From assembly GCA_037044905.1 (NCBI GenBank), contig JBAOKB010000020.1, forward strand, positions 1,969,738 to 2,033,737: 64,000 nt of DNA, read 5' to 3'. The DNA comes from Hortaea werneckii. Taxonomy: Eukaryota > Ascomycota > Dothideomycetes > Mycosphaerellales > Teratosphaeriaceae. Positions 32,394 through 43,444 of this stretch are shown piece by piece. The number at the start of each line of letters is the position of its first letter. Positions within the stretch are counted from its first letter, which is position 1. Position numbers and translations under genes: made by a program. The notes under the pieces are model-generated. The model saw only the letters and a list, made by a program, of their open reading frames with translations. It was not told the origin of the DNA and ran no database searches.

Positions 32394-33758
32394 ATGGCCG
32401 AAGCAGTAGCAGGATTGTGGGCGGCCGAAGAAGCCGTCAGTACCACAGCACAGCTCGGCGTTGCGGCGTACATGGTCAGCAAGCCTTCCATGCCATTGAA
32501 AGGCGTCTTTACCCAGATTGCCTCTGCTTCGGATGATGAGACGCGGTAGGCTTCATCACTCTTTCGTTTCTTCTTCTGCTCTCTGCTGATACAATGGCAC
32601 CGCAGGCTTTCACTTGCTCGTGCGGACCACTCCCTTTCAATTATCGGCAACAAGGCCTTCATTTTCGGTGGCGAAACGGCGGCTGGGAAGTTGGCCAGCA
32701 CAGATGTTCACGCCATCACCTTGGCATCTGCGGATCAGCCAGAGCCGGACTATGCTTTGATCCCTGCGGTGCCAGATCAGAAAGACGCCAAGGTACCGAC
32801 GCCGCGTAAGAAGCACGCAGCTTGCGCGTTCAATGTCTGTGTTGCCGTCTTCGGAGGAGTAGATGAGTCTGGGAAGGTCATCGATGAGGGCTCGACTATC
32901 TGGCTGTTCAATACCGCTAAGTCGACTTGGGAGACTCTCCGGCCTTCGAAGCGCGATGATGCTGCTCCGAGACCCAGGAGTGGCGGCAAGCTGTTCAATC
33001 TTAACAACAACCTCGTTCTGTATGGAGGGCACGATGTCAATGGTAACGTATTGAAGGACGTGTGGGAGTTTGACTACGTTAAGAAGGAGTGGATTCACAA
33101 GCAGGATGCGCCTGTATGGTCACCCAATGCCACCTTGACCGAAGGCGTGCTCTATCTCATCTCAGGCCACGATGAGATGAGCGGAGACTTACATTTCATG
33201 CCCCTGGCCATCAGCCGTGAAGAGCAGGAGTGGCACAGTGTACCCTTCCCTACGAACCCTATGACACCCGGTCCCAAGCCTCGACACGGTGCTGGGTTAG
33301 TTCCCATCAGTACTGGTCACGGTAGACATTACCTTATCTACATGCTCGGCGCGAGAGAGCCAGGCGCCGTGGAGAGCAAGACAGACGACGTCCCGCCTCC
33401 AGCTGAGGACGGCAAGCCCGAGGAACCGCAATACTGGAGCGATATGTGGACCTATCAACTCCCCTCCGCCATGCCCGCGCCCGAAAGCCAGTGGAACCTC
33501 TCCGCCGCCTTCAACCCGGCCAGTATCAAGGACTCGATTCGGAGCGCGCTGGGCTTCGACAACGGACAGCATAGCTGGTCGGAAATCGAAGTCTTGCCGC
33601 CGCCGGATCTGGAACTCATGGCCGGCAAAGTGCATCCTGGTCCACGAGGGTTTTTCGGTTGTGATGTCATGGAGGATGGGCGGAATCTGGTGCTTTGGGG
33701 CGGTGTTAATGCCAAGGGTGAGAAGGAAGGGGATGGGTGGATCGTGAAGTTGCAGTAA
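32394..33758 (+). CDS. Kelch-repeat protein
   Basis: Two exons, 32394-32545 and 32606-33758, with a 60-nt intron; 434 aa. The beta-propeller repeats are seen as RADHSLSIIGNKAFIFGGET, RKKHAACAFNVCVAVFGGVD, RPRSGGKLFNLNNNLVLYGG, the LYLISGHDE and KPRHGAGLVP segments and the closing NLVLWGGVN, that is about five to six kelch blades with the Gly-Gly pair and downstream Trp (TIWLFNTAKSTWETL, DVWEFDYVKKEW). There is no catalytic domain, signal peptide or membrane segment, so it is probably a cytosolic scaffold. Its partner cannot be told from the sequence. Confidence 0.85.
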
Positions 33759-35319
33759 GATGTTATGTTGGGGGAGTATGGTTGGCTGGGAGTTCGTTCG
33801 ACAGCAGAGCTTGCCGTGCCCACTGGAAACAAGGATCTGCCCAGAGCTTGCAGCTTCGCCTCTTCATCTATGGAAGGGTAGATGTTCGGACTAGCTCTCG
33901 ATTCCCACTCTTTACGCCGCCCGAGACTTCGATCGGAGTCGCTAGATCCTCCCAGCATCTGCTGTGAGTGAGAGCTGGTGAATCTTCCGGAGCTTGCAAA
34001 GCCTCTCTGCCATGTCATTCCAGCAGACGATGTACAAACAGCCTGTCCTGAGCATTGAACGGAACAAGTGCGGGTCGGGTCTGCTTCAAGGATAAAGCAT
34101 TGCTATCAAATCCAGGTGGTTTCATATTCCAAGGTGACAATCAAGAATGGCTGGGCTGGCTGCTTGGTGAGCAAAGGGAACAGTGCAGGTGTGTAGGCTT
34201 TGGGACGGGCTTTGGGCGGTAGACACTTCATGGAAGCAGGGACACTTGCCCAGGCTTCATTCTCGCAGAGCCATTCTGGGCTACTCAAGGGCTGCTGTGC
34301 ATTGTCTTTCGGCGTTGATATATGACGCTCAGAGGAGTGAAATCACGAACACACGGGATACAGAAATGAGAAATGTAGAAAATAGGTTTGAATGGAGTCG
34401 TTGAACGGCGTGTGCGCCGACCGTTTCACACTAGGATGTTGAGTCCTTGTCCCTATCTCGCAAAACACCTCTCAATGGTTGGAAAGAGGATCAGCTTATA
34501 AAGGAAACAGGTACATTCCGGCCTCTTGTTAGCTGTGTGAGAAATGAGAGGTGGCCGTATGCTGACGTTGACCTTTATTCACCGGTCTTCGAGGTACAGT
34601 GTTTCAACTGTCCAACTCTATCTCTCTCCAGGGAGAACATGCCTTCCCCTTCTGCCGTCAGGACAGGACGCAGGTCATGTCAACTAAGCCCGAAGGATTC
34701 GGCGCTTGATACTCGTCATTACATACTACAATCGTAACCAAGTCTTTTGCCCTAAAATACGTTCGTTGCGGTACGCTTTAGCCTTCGTTCGCTGTCCGCT
34801 AGTAGACACGAATGTCCTTTTCGGGCTCTGGAAATTGCGTCAAGAGTTTTCGACATCACGCACCGATTATTTGGCTCACCAGCGGTCAGTCCTTTCCCAA
34901 TTTTGGTGTGTATTGGTCATGTGGCTTTGGGATGGTTGGTTAGAACGTGTCGTGCCTTTTGAGTAGGATGTTTCAATAATGCGCTGTTTGGAGATGGGAA
35001 GGGTACCTTCGGATGCTTGTCAAGCGATCCTGATCTTATCCACTCTAGTCTTTGATTCCAAGTCAGTCCGTTTCCTGCTTTTAGCAGTCAGGTTTGGCGT
35101 CGGTGCCTTTGAGTGCCTTCGACAGTGAGAAACCGACTGGATCTTCTCGACGAACTTCGTAAACTTGAGTCATATTCAGCTCTACCACAGACTAGCCGAA
35201 TTGTATTCTATGTATCTTACACACAACCCAACCTCGATCCACTGGCAAATCATCGTTGCTTTCGCAAGATCGCTGGACCCCATAAACAACACGAAGAGCT
35301 ACCGCGAGAGCCCCTTCCA
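33759..35319. other. Intergenic region between convergent kelch and RPN3 genes
   Basis: About 1.56 kb with only short frames. None has protein-like sequence. No repeat, terminator or RNA gene stands out. Confidence 0.5.
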
Positions 35320-36930
35320 TTACATACCCTCAAAGCCATCGTCTCCATCATCAACATCTCCCTCCGCCTCAGCAATCTCCTTTGCCAATTCCCTCTCCCT
35401 CTCGCGAGCCTTCGCTGCCTCGGCGATCTCTTGTCGATGCTTGTCCATCGGGTATCGCATCGCCATGACGCTCTCGTCGCGCATGGCAAGCAACGCACTG
35501 ATTCGTGAGTGGAACGCCTCGCTTGGTTCCGTCGTGCTGTACGCATCGCTTGGCGGGGCTGTCTCTAGGTGTCCGAGCTGGTGGTTCAGCGAACTAGAGG
35601 GGATGACGCCGTCGCGGATGGCCTTGGCGGCAATGTATTCCGCGCTCTCCTCGGAAGAGATGGAGAGACGGTGGCAGATGTCCCGCAGGGAAATGCGGGA
35701 ATAAGAGAGGGACAGCATGCGGATGCCCGTCTTGATGACGTTTTGACGGAGGCGGAGGATAAGAGTATAGGTGCCGTCTTTCCGGAACTGGGCTTCGTAA
35801 ACACTGGCACACTTGAGGAACGCCTGCAGGTCGCCAACGCGGACGGCTTGCACGAGGCGGAAGTAGGGGTGGAGAGCTTTCTCGAGGGATGTCTGTCGGA
35901 AGAGAGATCGCTCGGGGATATCTCCCATGAGAAGCTCGACGACAATAAGCAGCTTGGTTGCCTGTTGGTAGAAGCCCGCCGCCGGACCGACAGTGGGAGA
36001 CTTGCGGCTGGCGGATTCAAGGTGCTCATGTGCTTCGGTGTAAGAGAGCTGGATGGCGCGGATGCGGCCAAGGTAGTAGAGGTATCTGCAGACTTGGTTG
36101 TTGGCTGCAGTTGGTGGGAACTGAGTCTGTGCCACAAGCAGATCAGCCTGAGTGATGTCGGCTGTGCTGATGTAGTTTCTTAGCAGCAGGACGGTCACCG
36201 CCGCTTGGGTTTCGCTGTCCTTTCTTAGCACCGCACTGCGGAGGGCGGCGAGAAGCTTGGGGCGGATCTCGATGACGGGCGACTGCTTGGAGGGCGGGAG
36301 CGGGGCGAGGTTCTCGTGGAACAGCTGGTAGTAGAAGTAGGCCTTGGCGCCGATGGGGTCCATGGTGCGGCGGTTGAAGGAGCGGACCTTTTCGACAAAG
36401 TTCTCGCTAAAGGAGGCGCCTTGCTTGTACTGCTGGGTGTCGTACAGGTAGACCTGACACAGGATGCCCAGGTAGGCCCACACTTCGGCGATCTCGACGA
36501 CATCGGGATCTCTGCCGCTGCCGTTCACGCCGTCGGAGGCGCCCTCCTGGCCACGATACTGCTCCGGCAGCATGCCTTCCAGCACCCGACGAGCATTATT
36601 CTGCGGCTTGGGGAAGGCGGTGCGGATGCCGATGGCGATGGCCTCGGGGAAGTTGGGGGCTTTGCGCAGGGTGGAGATGCTGCGCAGGGCGCGGAGGGTG
36701 AAGCGGGAGTCGAAGGCATCGACGGCGGCGTTGAGGAGGGTGAAGTTGTTGGTGATGACTGCAGAGATGCGGACGGATCAGTCCAAGTTCATTCATTATG
36801 TACTGCATGGAAGGTGTAGGTGGATGAAGGCAAACCACGTACTGCGCTCAGCGGGCAGGTCAGGCGCCGGGCCAACCTTCTCTTCTTGCTGTTCGCCCTT
36901 GACGGCGTCGACGTCCATCTGGTCCGCCAT
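35320..36930 (-). CDS. RPN3: 26S proteasome lid subunit Rpn3 (PSMD3)
   Basis: Two exons: 36930-36843 and 36758-35320, with an 84-nt intron (GTACGT donor, TGCAG acceptor); 508 aa against 523 in yeast. The short first exon encodes MADQMDVDAVKGEQQEEK and a Pro/Glu-rich leader. The second carries the helical repeats (FTLRALRSISTLRKAPNFPE, AVTVLLLRNYISTADITQAD, RYLYYLGRIRAIQLSYTEAH) and the PCI domain at about residues 340-450 (LIRLRQNVIKTGIRMLSLSY-like, ISLRDICHRLSISSEESAEY), ending in a charged tail EAAKARERERELAKEIAEAE. Rpn3 is a structural subunit of the 19S lid. It is divergent from SPC34. Confidence 0.95.
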
Positions 36931-37242
36931 CTCGGCCGTGAAGAGGATCACGTGTCGAGTGGAAAGATGGAAGGGGGTGGGGTGGTGGATGAGGGCGGTG
37001 ATCGTTGTGTCGCTATTGCTGGCGACTACTGCTACAACTGGGAGCTTGGATGCTGTTCGGGACATGTTCGGTCCATTGCTGACGCAGGATGATATGATGC
37101 TTGCCTCTACAGGGAGGGCACGTGCACTCAAGTCGCGTCCACCCAGACGCGGTCGTCGAATCTACCAATCTATTCTCTACATTTATATTCATCCTCTCAT
37201 GCAATTCACTCAATTTACTCAATTCGACCGATTCAATTAGTT
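36931..37242. promoter_or_regulatory. Divergent promoter between RPN3 and SPC34
   Basis: A 312-bp region shared by a proteasome gene and a kinetochore gene. I looked for a yeast Rpn4-type GGTGGCAAA box and did not find an exact one. No other signal is claimed. Confidence 0.45.
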
Positions 37243-38130
37243 ATGGCCTCCCTCCTCTCCTCCCACCTCGACCAGATCTCCCTCTGCTCCCAATCCATCG
37301 CAGACCTTCCCTTCCCGGGCCCTAAAATCTTCACCAATGCCCTGCTCTCGCCCAACCATGATATTACCGCCCTGATCCGTGATACCGAGCAGCATGAGCG
37401 TGCGCTTTTCCATCTCGCACCCCCGCCTATGCCGTCCAAGTCAGCCGGAGGAGATGTATCAGGTCCACCCAAGAACACGTCCAATGCCGGAAGCACAGCG
37501 GCAAGGAGGCAGACGGCTTTTCCTACCAGTGTCCGGCAGCCGAAGAGTAAGGCTGTGGCGGCAGTGCTTGGTGGAGATTTGTATGCCAAGACTAGGAGGG
37601 AAGGCGCAAACGTAAGAGGCAAAGGAGATGTGGATGTTGAAGTACTACTTGAAGGCGCCGAGAGGTTGGGCGCAGTATAGTATGTCTACCTTCTCCTTCC
37701 CCGCTCTGAAATGTGCCCTATACGCCCCATCTGCTGCCATGGCTTCTAAGTAGCCCTCCATTTGAATGGTGCTGATTCCGGACCCAGTCCTATCCCAGGC
37801 GCCGCCGAAAAGATCGCCGCCCTCAGACGCCGACACTCGCAGCTCGCAGCCAACATCTCGCACTACGAGGATCGCGTTGCGCGTAATGCACAGGAGCTTT
37901 CGCTCATGAACCGTTCATCCTCCCGCTATGACGACGAAGAGGATACGGCAGAAGGTGAGCCAGGCTCCGAGGAAGCAGATCCAGAGGCAGAGATGGACCT
38001 GGGGCCGTTACCGACTATGGAAGACTTGAGAAGGGAGGAAGAAGAAATTCGGGAGCTGGAGAGGAAGAAGAGGAATTTGGAGGAGAGAGTGGAAGGCATG
38101 GGGAGGGATCTGGGTGGTTTGATGAGATGA
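37243..38130 (+). CDS. SPC34: DASH complex subunit Spc34
   Basis: Two exons, 37243-37679 and 37788-38130. The donor GTATGT at 37680 and acceptor CCCAG at 37786-37787 give a 108-nt intron with a TGCTGAT branch site, and rejoin the frame as GAERLGAVYPIPGAAEKIAA; 259 aa. The start SLLSSHLDQISLCSQSIADL, PFPGPKIFTNALL and HDITALIRDTEQHERALF are typical of Spc34, and the second exon is a coiled coil (about residues 150-190 and 215-255) with an acidic middle. The DASH/Dam1 ring couples kinetochores to microtubule plus ends in fungi. Without splicing the frame would stop at the TAG at 37678-37680, so the intron is needed. Confidence 0.88.
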
Positions 38131-39374
38131 TGATTGGCAGCAGTGGTTGGTTTGACTTGCTTTTATGATACCCAAAATAACGCCCGCCAATGCTCCTTTC
38201 GATGTTCCGTCAGCATAGGCCGCCCGCGTACACGGTCAGCATAGGCTTGGGGCTTCTGACCCGGTAGCATGCAGGATCAAAGTTGATTCTGGGATGCAGA
38301 AGCGCGGGGGTTCACCTGGCCTCCTGCTGATGCCCTACGAGGACGCTGCACTTTACGGTAGTGACTGCTGAGCTGATAAGTTCAGAAGGCGTCAAGAAGC
38401 CGCATGGTTGGTGGTTGTCTTTCTGGAAACCCGACTTTGGAGTGGACTATTACATGGAGCTCTGCCCGGAGACGATTCTACACTAGGTGAGTGTGCCGAG
38501 CGCGTTGCGTCTGAGCACCTCAGAAGGCATATCACGAAATGTCCGACTTTACGAAGCCCATGCAGCAGAATGCGAGCCAAATGTGAGGGTTTGGAAAGTT
38601 GTGGGTGGAACTCAGGTGGACGTCAGGCAAGAGGCGATCCTCTAGGAAGATTTCTTCACTCTACCGGTTGGCCGGTCAAGGGGTGAAGTCGGAGAAGAGT
38701 GTTTGATAATTAGCCGCTCATAATGCGATCATGCGGTTCAACCATGCAAAGAGCTATTGAAACCAGCCTCGAGAATGCGTACTAGTTGTGCTGTAGTACC
38801 TGGGTACTGCTGATTGATGATTGATGAATAATGAGTGAAGACCATCAAATCATCCTTGGAATATTGATTCAGATCAGAAGTCGTCGACGGCCCGCGTCGG
38901 AGGTGGAGGCTGGTGCTCACGTCGTTCACATGCGACACTTGCAGCGGCAGCACCAAGTCCTTAAGTATACGTCCTGATGCGCGCGCATCTGCAATCATTC
39001 ACGCTATTGACAATTGTCACTGCTGCTTGCAAGCCACAATAGATATTCACCTGGTTCATTCACTCTCTCACCAGCGGCGCGAGTGATGGGACCGTGACTG
39101 AGACCGGACCACCAGCTTCCTTCGTTGCGATTGCGGAAGCGGCAGCACCTAGCTACTAAGACAATAGCAACACTTTTTGTGGCTACCTACAAGACCGACC
39201 TATTCGATCTAGTAATCACCAGCCAGGCACACCAGAGACCGGACTTCCGCTACACCATCCACTCTCCTGCGATACCGCCAACGACCCCCGTAGGAGGCAA
39301 CACCGTCGCACACTTCACACTCCTTCCTTCAATACATACCCTACCTCCTACCGATACCGAGCGCAAACGTCACC
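38131..39374. other. Intergenic region upstream of TAF12
   Basis: About 1.24 kb. The 250 bp before TAF12 are C/A-rich and look like an untranslated leader. A 102-codon frame at 39125-39433 overlaps the TAF12 start in another frame and is not supported as a protein. Confidence 0.5.
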
Positions 39375-41546
39375 ATGTCGCAAATGCTCATCAAACCCGA
39401 GCAGATCGACAACCTACCCTTTTTCGAGCCTGACAAGAAGCAGCGCTATAAGCAAGGCTTGAGTCAGCTGTGGCAGCAGTATGAGAGCGGAGCGGCGGGG
39501 ACACCTCAGCGCCAGCAGGCGGAAGAGAAGATCCGTAGCGTGAGCCGCAAGCTGATGGAAGAGATGGCGGCGCACCAGCGTCAGAAGAACGGCCCCCAGC
39601 AGGGCCAGCCGAATCAGCCTACACAGCAGCCTGCCGGACAAAACGGCCAAATGCAGCGCCCTCCGACCGCTGGCGGCATGGGCGGAGGTGGCGGAGGTGG
39701 TGCAGGAGGTGTGCCTCAAGCCAATAACATGCAACAGGGAGGGGCCCAGCAGCAGCAACAGCCTACCGGCGGACAGTCGCAAATGGTGCCATGGATCCAA
39801 CGAGAGGTCTCGAGCGTCAACATTCACGTACCGCACAACATCCAACCGGCGCAGGCATCCGCATACAGGCAAAAGTGGCTACAGCATGCTATTACTGAGC
39901 TACAAAAGAAGGAGAGCGCGAACTCGATCGGGAAACAATTGCAACCAACTATCAAGGAACACCAGCAAAAGGGTACTCAGGCCCCGCCGGACGTGATGCA
40001 AAAGTGGGAGGCGGCGAAACGTACTGTGCAAGAGGTCGATGCCAGGTGGAATCGCATGAAGGCCGATAACGAGGCAAAGGGTCGCGCGAACCAGCAAGCA
40101 GCTCAGCAACAACAACAGCAACAGAGCGGTGGCGGTGGTGCCGGTGGCGCTGGCGGTGGTCAGCAAATGCCCAACCAGCAGATGCCAAACCAGCAGGGCC
40201 TAAACGGCTCCGAGATGCAGCGCTCCATGTCGGGTCAACAACAGGGCGGTCAGATGAAGCAGGGACAAGCACCGACTTCAAACTCGCCGGCGCAAGCTCA
40301 GCCCAACTTTCAACAACCGCAGCCACCTGCTGTGAACCAGCCTGCACCTTCCGCACCAACGCCAGGAATGAACCAACAGCAACCGCAGGGCGTTTCCACG
40401 CCGCAGCCGCCACCGGCACAAACGCCTCAGACTGCTACCCAGTCACACCCACCTCCGCCAAACTTTCCACAGCAGCAGGTTCCTCAACCTCAGCAGCAGC
40501 AAATACCTCCTCAGCAACAGCAGCAGCAGCAGCAGCCTCAACATCAATACGGCCAGCAGCCACAGCGGCCCCCATTCAACCAGCAGCACGTATCTCAGCA
40601 ACAGGTCCAGCAAACGCCTGGTGGACAACCTCAGCCTATGGTCAATCGAGCTAATAGCGCCGGACCGCAGCAGCCAGGTCAGCAGAGACCACAAGCTTTG
40701 AGCCAACAGGCAGCAGTTGCCCAAGCGGCACAGGCGTATCAGAACCAGCAAGCAATTCATCAGCAGCAGGCGCAGCAGGGCATGGCACCCAACCAGCAGC
40801 AAGGCCCACCTGGAGTTGCACCACAGCAACCAGGTCAGCCCCAGCACCCTGGCCAGCAGATGGTAGGTGGCGGTGGTCCTGGACCGCAATACCCTGGTGG
40901 CCCCCAGCAGCAAGGCCAACCTACGCCAACTTCTGCTGGTGGCTTTGGCGTACCTCCTGGCCACAGCCAGCATCAGCCACCTTCGATGCAAGCCACAACG
41001 ACCCCGAATAACAAATTCCCAATCCCGAAGCAGCTCCACATCAACTCCCAGATCAACCAGCAAGTCCAAGGGCCACCCTCGCGCCCTACTATGGCCAACG
41101 CAGGTATGGTCTCTCAACCCGGCCTGCAGCGCCCAGCGGCATACACACTCGAAGGCGAAGGCGACCGCGTGCTCAGCAAGCGCAAGCTCGACGAACTCGT
41201 GCGTCAAGTCACCGGCGGAGGCAGCACATCTTCTTCCACGACTGACCCCGAGCATGCTTTCCTCGATCCGCTTGTCGAGGAGAATGTCCTGGCCCTTGCA
41301 GACGACTTCGTCGATTCCGTCATCACCTCTGCCTGCAAATTGGCCAAGCTGCGGCCAAATCAGATGCTGGAGTTGAGGGATGTGCAAATGGTGCTGGAGC
41401 GCAACTGGGGAATTAGAGTACCTGGCTATACACTGGAAGAGGTGCGGGCGGTTAAGAGGTTCCAACCGACGGTCGAGTGGCAGAAGAAGATGGGAGCAGT
41501 CGGCACGGCGAAGACGTTGGGCGGGGTTGGAAAGAACGATTCGTAG
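39375..41546 (+). CDS. TAF12: TFIID/SAGA subunit Taf12
   Basis: Single exon of 723 aa. The N-terminus (LIKPEQIDNLPFFEPDKKQR) is followed by a helical segment and then about 450 residues of Gln/Pro/Gly-rich low-complexity sequence with CAG-type runs (for example 40513-40537). The conserved H2B-like histone fold is at the C-terminus, about residues 595-690: RVLSKRKLDELVRQVTGG, DPLVEENVLALADDFVDSVI, ACKLAKLRPNQMLELRDVQM and LERNWGIRVPGY. This is the Taf12 (yeast Taf61) fold that pairs with Taf4 in TFIID and Ada1 in SAGA, so it works in the same co-activator as Spt3 at the start of the window. The family is certain; the polyglutamine length may vary between strains. Confidence 0.94.
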   Translation: MSQMLIKPEQIDNLPFFEPDKKQRYKQGLSQLWQQYESGAAGTPQRQQAEEKIRSVSRKLMEEMAAHQRQKNGPQQGQPNQPTQQPAGQNGQMQRPPTAGGMGGGGGGGAGGVPQANNMQQGGAQQQQQPTGGQSQMVPWIQREVSSVNIHVPHNIQPAQASAYRQKWLQHAITELQKKESANSIGKQLQPTIKEHQQKGTQAPPDVMQKWEAAKRTVQEVDARWNRMKADNEAKGRANQQAAQQQQQQQSGGGGAGGAGGGQQMPNQQMPNQQGLNGSEMQRSMSGQQQGGQMKQGQAPTSNSPAQAQPNFQQPQPPAVNQPAPSAPTPGMNQQQPQGVSTPQPPPAQTPQTATQSHPPPPNFPQQQVPQPQQQQIPPQQQQQQQQPQHQYGQQPQRPPFNQQHVSQQQVQQTPGGQPQPMVNRANSAGPQQPGQQRPQALSQQAAVAQAAQAYQNQQAIHQQQAQQGMAPNQQQGPPGVAPQQPGQPQHPGQQMVGGGGPGPQYPGGPQQQGQPTPTSAGGFGVPPGHSQHQPPSMQATTTPNNKFPIPKQLHINSQINQQVQGPPSRPTMANAGMVSQPGLQRPAAYTLEGEGDRVLSKRKLDELVRQVTGGGSTSSSTTDPEHAFLDPLVEENVLALADDFVDSVITSACKLAKLRPNQMLELRDVQMVLERNWGIRVPGYTLEEVRAVKRFQPTVEWQKKMGAVGTAKTLGGVGKNDS

Positions 41547-42007
41547 AAAGGATCGTCCTCTTCTAATACCTTTCCTAATTCGGACTCGTCAAGGCCAAAC
41601 AAGAGGAGGAAGATGCACTAATCGACATCTCCGGAAGGGGGACAGAAGGTCTACACTCGGACGGTGCGGCGGTTTCTTTAATGCGAATTGTTATCTTGGG
41701 AAGCGAGGCGTTACGGATTATGTAACAATGGGTGAATGCTTTGAAGCTGCACACGAGAATAGCGCCAGTTGGGGTGCGATGGTTAACATATTTTCTTGGC
41801 TCTCAGACAAACAATGGGTAACGAAGCATTGAAGCAAAATGCAATACCTTTCCATAGCACTAAAGCTAATTTGGTCTATGGAGAATGTTGACGCGCAGGT
41901 TCAATATCAAAAGGCATACACGATTTACCCACGTGAGTTTTGTGCTCGCCGCGGCTTAAGGTCTCCACTTGAGGATGCCTCCAGCATCTGTCAGACCGAC
42001 AAAAATC
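41547..42007. other. Intergenic region between convergent TAF12 and WW-protein genes
   Basis: A 461-bp interval between the two stop codons. No protein-like frame, repeat or RNA gene recognised. Confidence 0.5.
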
Positions 42008-42733
42008 CTACCATGCATCTTCCTGTCTCCCTTCAGCTCGGCCATCGTCGTATGTATCACCCATCTCATCCCCAAACTGCTCCACATCGTCTCCGAACCC
42101 TTCAATTTCCCCCTCCTTCTCCCCAGCCCACTCTGCCACTTCCGCGGGCGCATCCTCGACGTCTTCCTCGACATCTTCGAATCCACTTTGGACCTCATTC
42201 CCGAACCTGTCAAACCCTTGCTCGACATCCTCCGGAATGTCTTCAGCTTCGCCCACTTTCTCCCCTGTCCATTCCGCCGTATCCTCCGGAAACTCTTCGA
42301 TCTCCCTCTCCATGTTACGTTCGTCGGACTCATCAAACCATTCTCCAGCTTCATGGGCGAGGAATGCGCCGCCTGCGAGCCCGGCGGCTGCGCCAAGTGC
42401 CCCGTACATCAATCCATGACTTCCGCTGCTGTCTTCCTTTTCTGTGCCAGAAGGTACGGTGGCGTCTGCGCGGTCACCGTAAACAGCCCCATCTGTAGGC
42501 GGCGGCGGCGGAGGAGCTGCATTGTAGCCTCCATAGCCTCCAGATGGTGCATCGAAAGTGCGCTGGCCTGTTTGCTCATTGACGTAGAGATATTTCCCTT
42601 CTCTCGCTTCCCAGAAGGCTTGCCAGGGATAAGGCAGCTGCGGAGGTGGTGGAGGACGTGCGTCGTAGCCAGAGCGTTGATTGTATTCGCCGTACCCGCC
42701 TTCGTACGGTGTGGAGTACTGGGTCGGTTCCAT
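42008..42733 (-). CDS. WW-domain protein with glycine-zipper segment
   Basis: An intronless frame of 241 aa from the ATG at 42733. After a Tyr/Gly/Pro-rich start there is one WW domain at about residues 36-64 (PYPWQAFWEAREGKYLYVNE, then QTGQRTFDAP), with the first aromatic pair and the closing Pro but Phe in place of the second Trp. A poly-Pro stretch follows, then a Gly/Ala-rich segment at about residues 107-125 (MYGALGAAAGLAGGAFLAHE) with small-residue spacing like a glycine zipper, and a long acidic helical tail with repeating EWxGEKxGE units. It is probably a peripheral adaptor; function unknown. The frame stays open upstream to an excellent GCTAAC...CAG acceptor near 42847, so an extra 5' exon or a leader intron is possible. 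Confidence 0.75.
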   Translation of the reverse strand: MEPTQYSTPYEGGYGEYNQRSGYDARPPPPPQLPYPWQAFWEAREGKYLYVNEQTGQRTFDAPSGGYGGYNAAPPPPPPTDGAVYGDRADATVPSGTEKEDSSGSHGLMYGALGAAAGLAGGAFLAHEAGEWFDESDERNMEREIEEFPEDTAEWTGEKVGEAEDIPEDVEQGFDRFGNEVQSGFEDVEEDVEDAPAEVAEWAGEKEGEIEGFGDDVEQFGDEMGDTYDDGRAEGRQEDAW

Positions 42734-43444
42734 CTTCCGTTCTTCGATGTTTTCGTTTGTTTGAGGGAGGAATTTTGTGATTGCAGGATCGGTTGACCAA
42801 TTCAGGGCGGAGAGCCAGGGGCAGTGTTGGAAAAGAGAAGCATTCCTCTGCTTGTGGTTAGCGTTTACTATGATATATGATGTGTAATCAGTAAATGAAA
42901 GGAGGTCGTGTCCGCGTGTACATGGTCATGTCGCCATGTGCGCAAATAGGATGGCGTCACAGCGCTGATCCTCTTTACTGGGTTTACGAAGTGATTGTTG
43001 TCTTTGCTCTGACCTATTAGATGTGTAGACGCTCATAGAAGTCTTTCGATCTTGATTTGGATTAGATAAAGAAGGCCTGCCAAGAGGACGAAAAGGGCAG
43101 GAACGTACAGAAGTACTTATCTTAGCCAAAGCTTGTTTGGAAGGTCTGTCTGTCGCAAAGTGATGATCTGCAACAGGGGCTATCGGGCAGACGATCTATG
43201 GCACCGCTATCTCCTGGCCATGTTCTGTTTTTGTCCAAAGGCAGGGATAAAGGTATATACAAACGTTGAGTCTTTGAGAGCTGTAGCCGATCAGGTCAAA
43301 ACAAACTTTGACAACTCTTCCTCGATGCTCACGCTGGCGATTAGAGTGCGGGATGCTTGGGGTGCAACATCACGCGCAACCCTTATACGTCTCCACATCC
43401 CAATCAAGTTTACAAGGAACCGTTGTCAAACTCATCTGACTGGC
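42734..43444. other. Intergenic region with a likely leader intron of the WW gene
   Basis: On the minus strand a branch site (GCTAAC) and acceptor (ACAAGCAG) lie near 42860-42847, followed by an open frame that joins the WW protein. I could not find an upstream coding exon that joins in phase, so an intron in the 5' untranslated leader is more likely. The rest of the 711 bp shows nothing. Confidence 0.4.
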
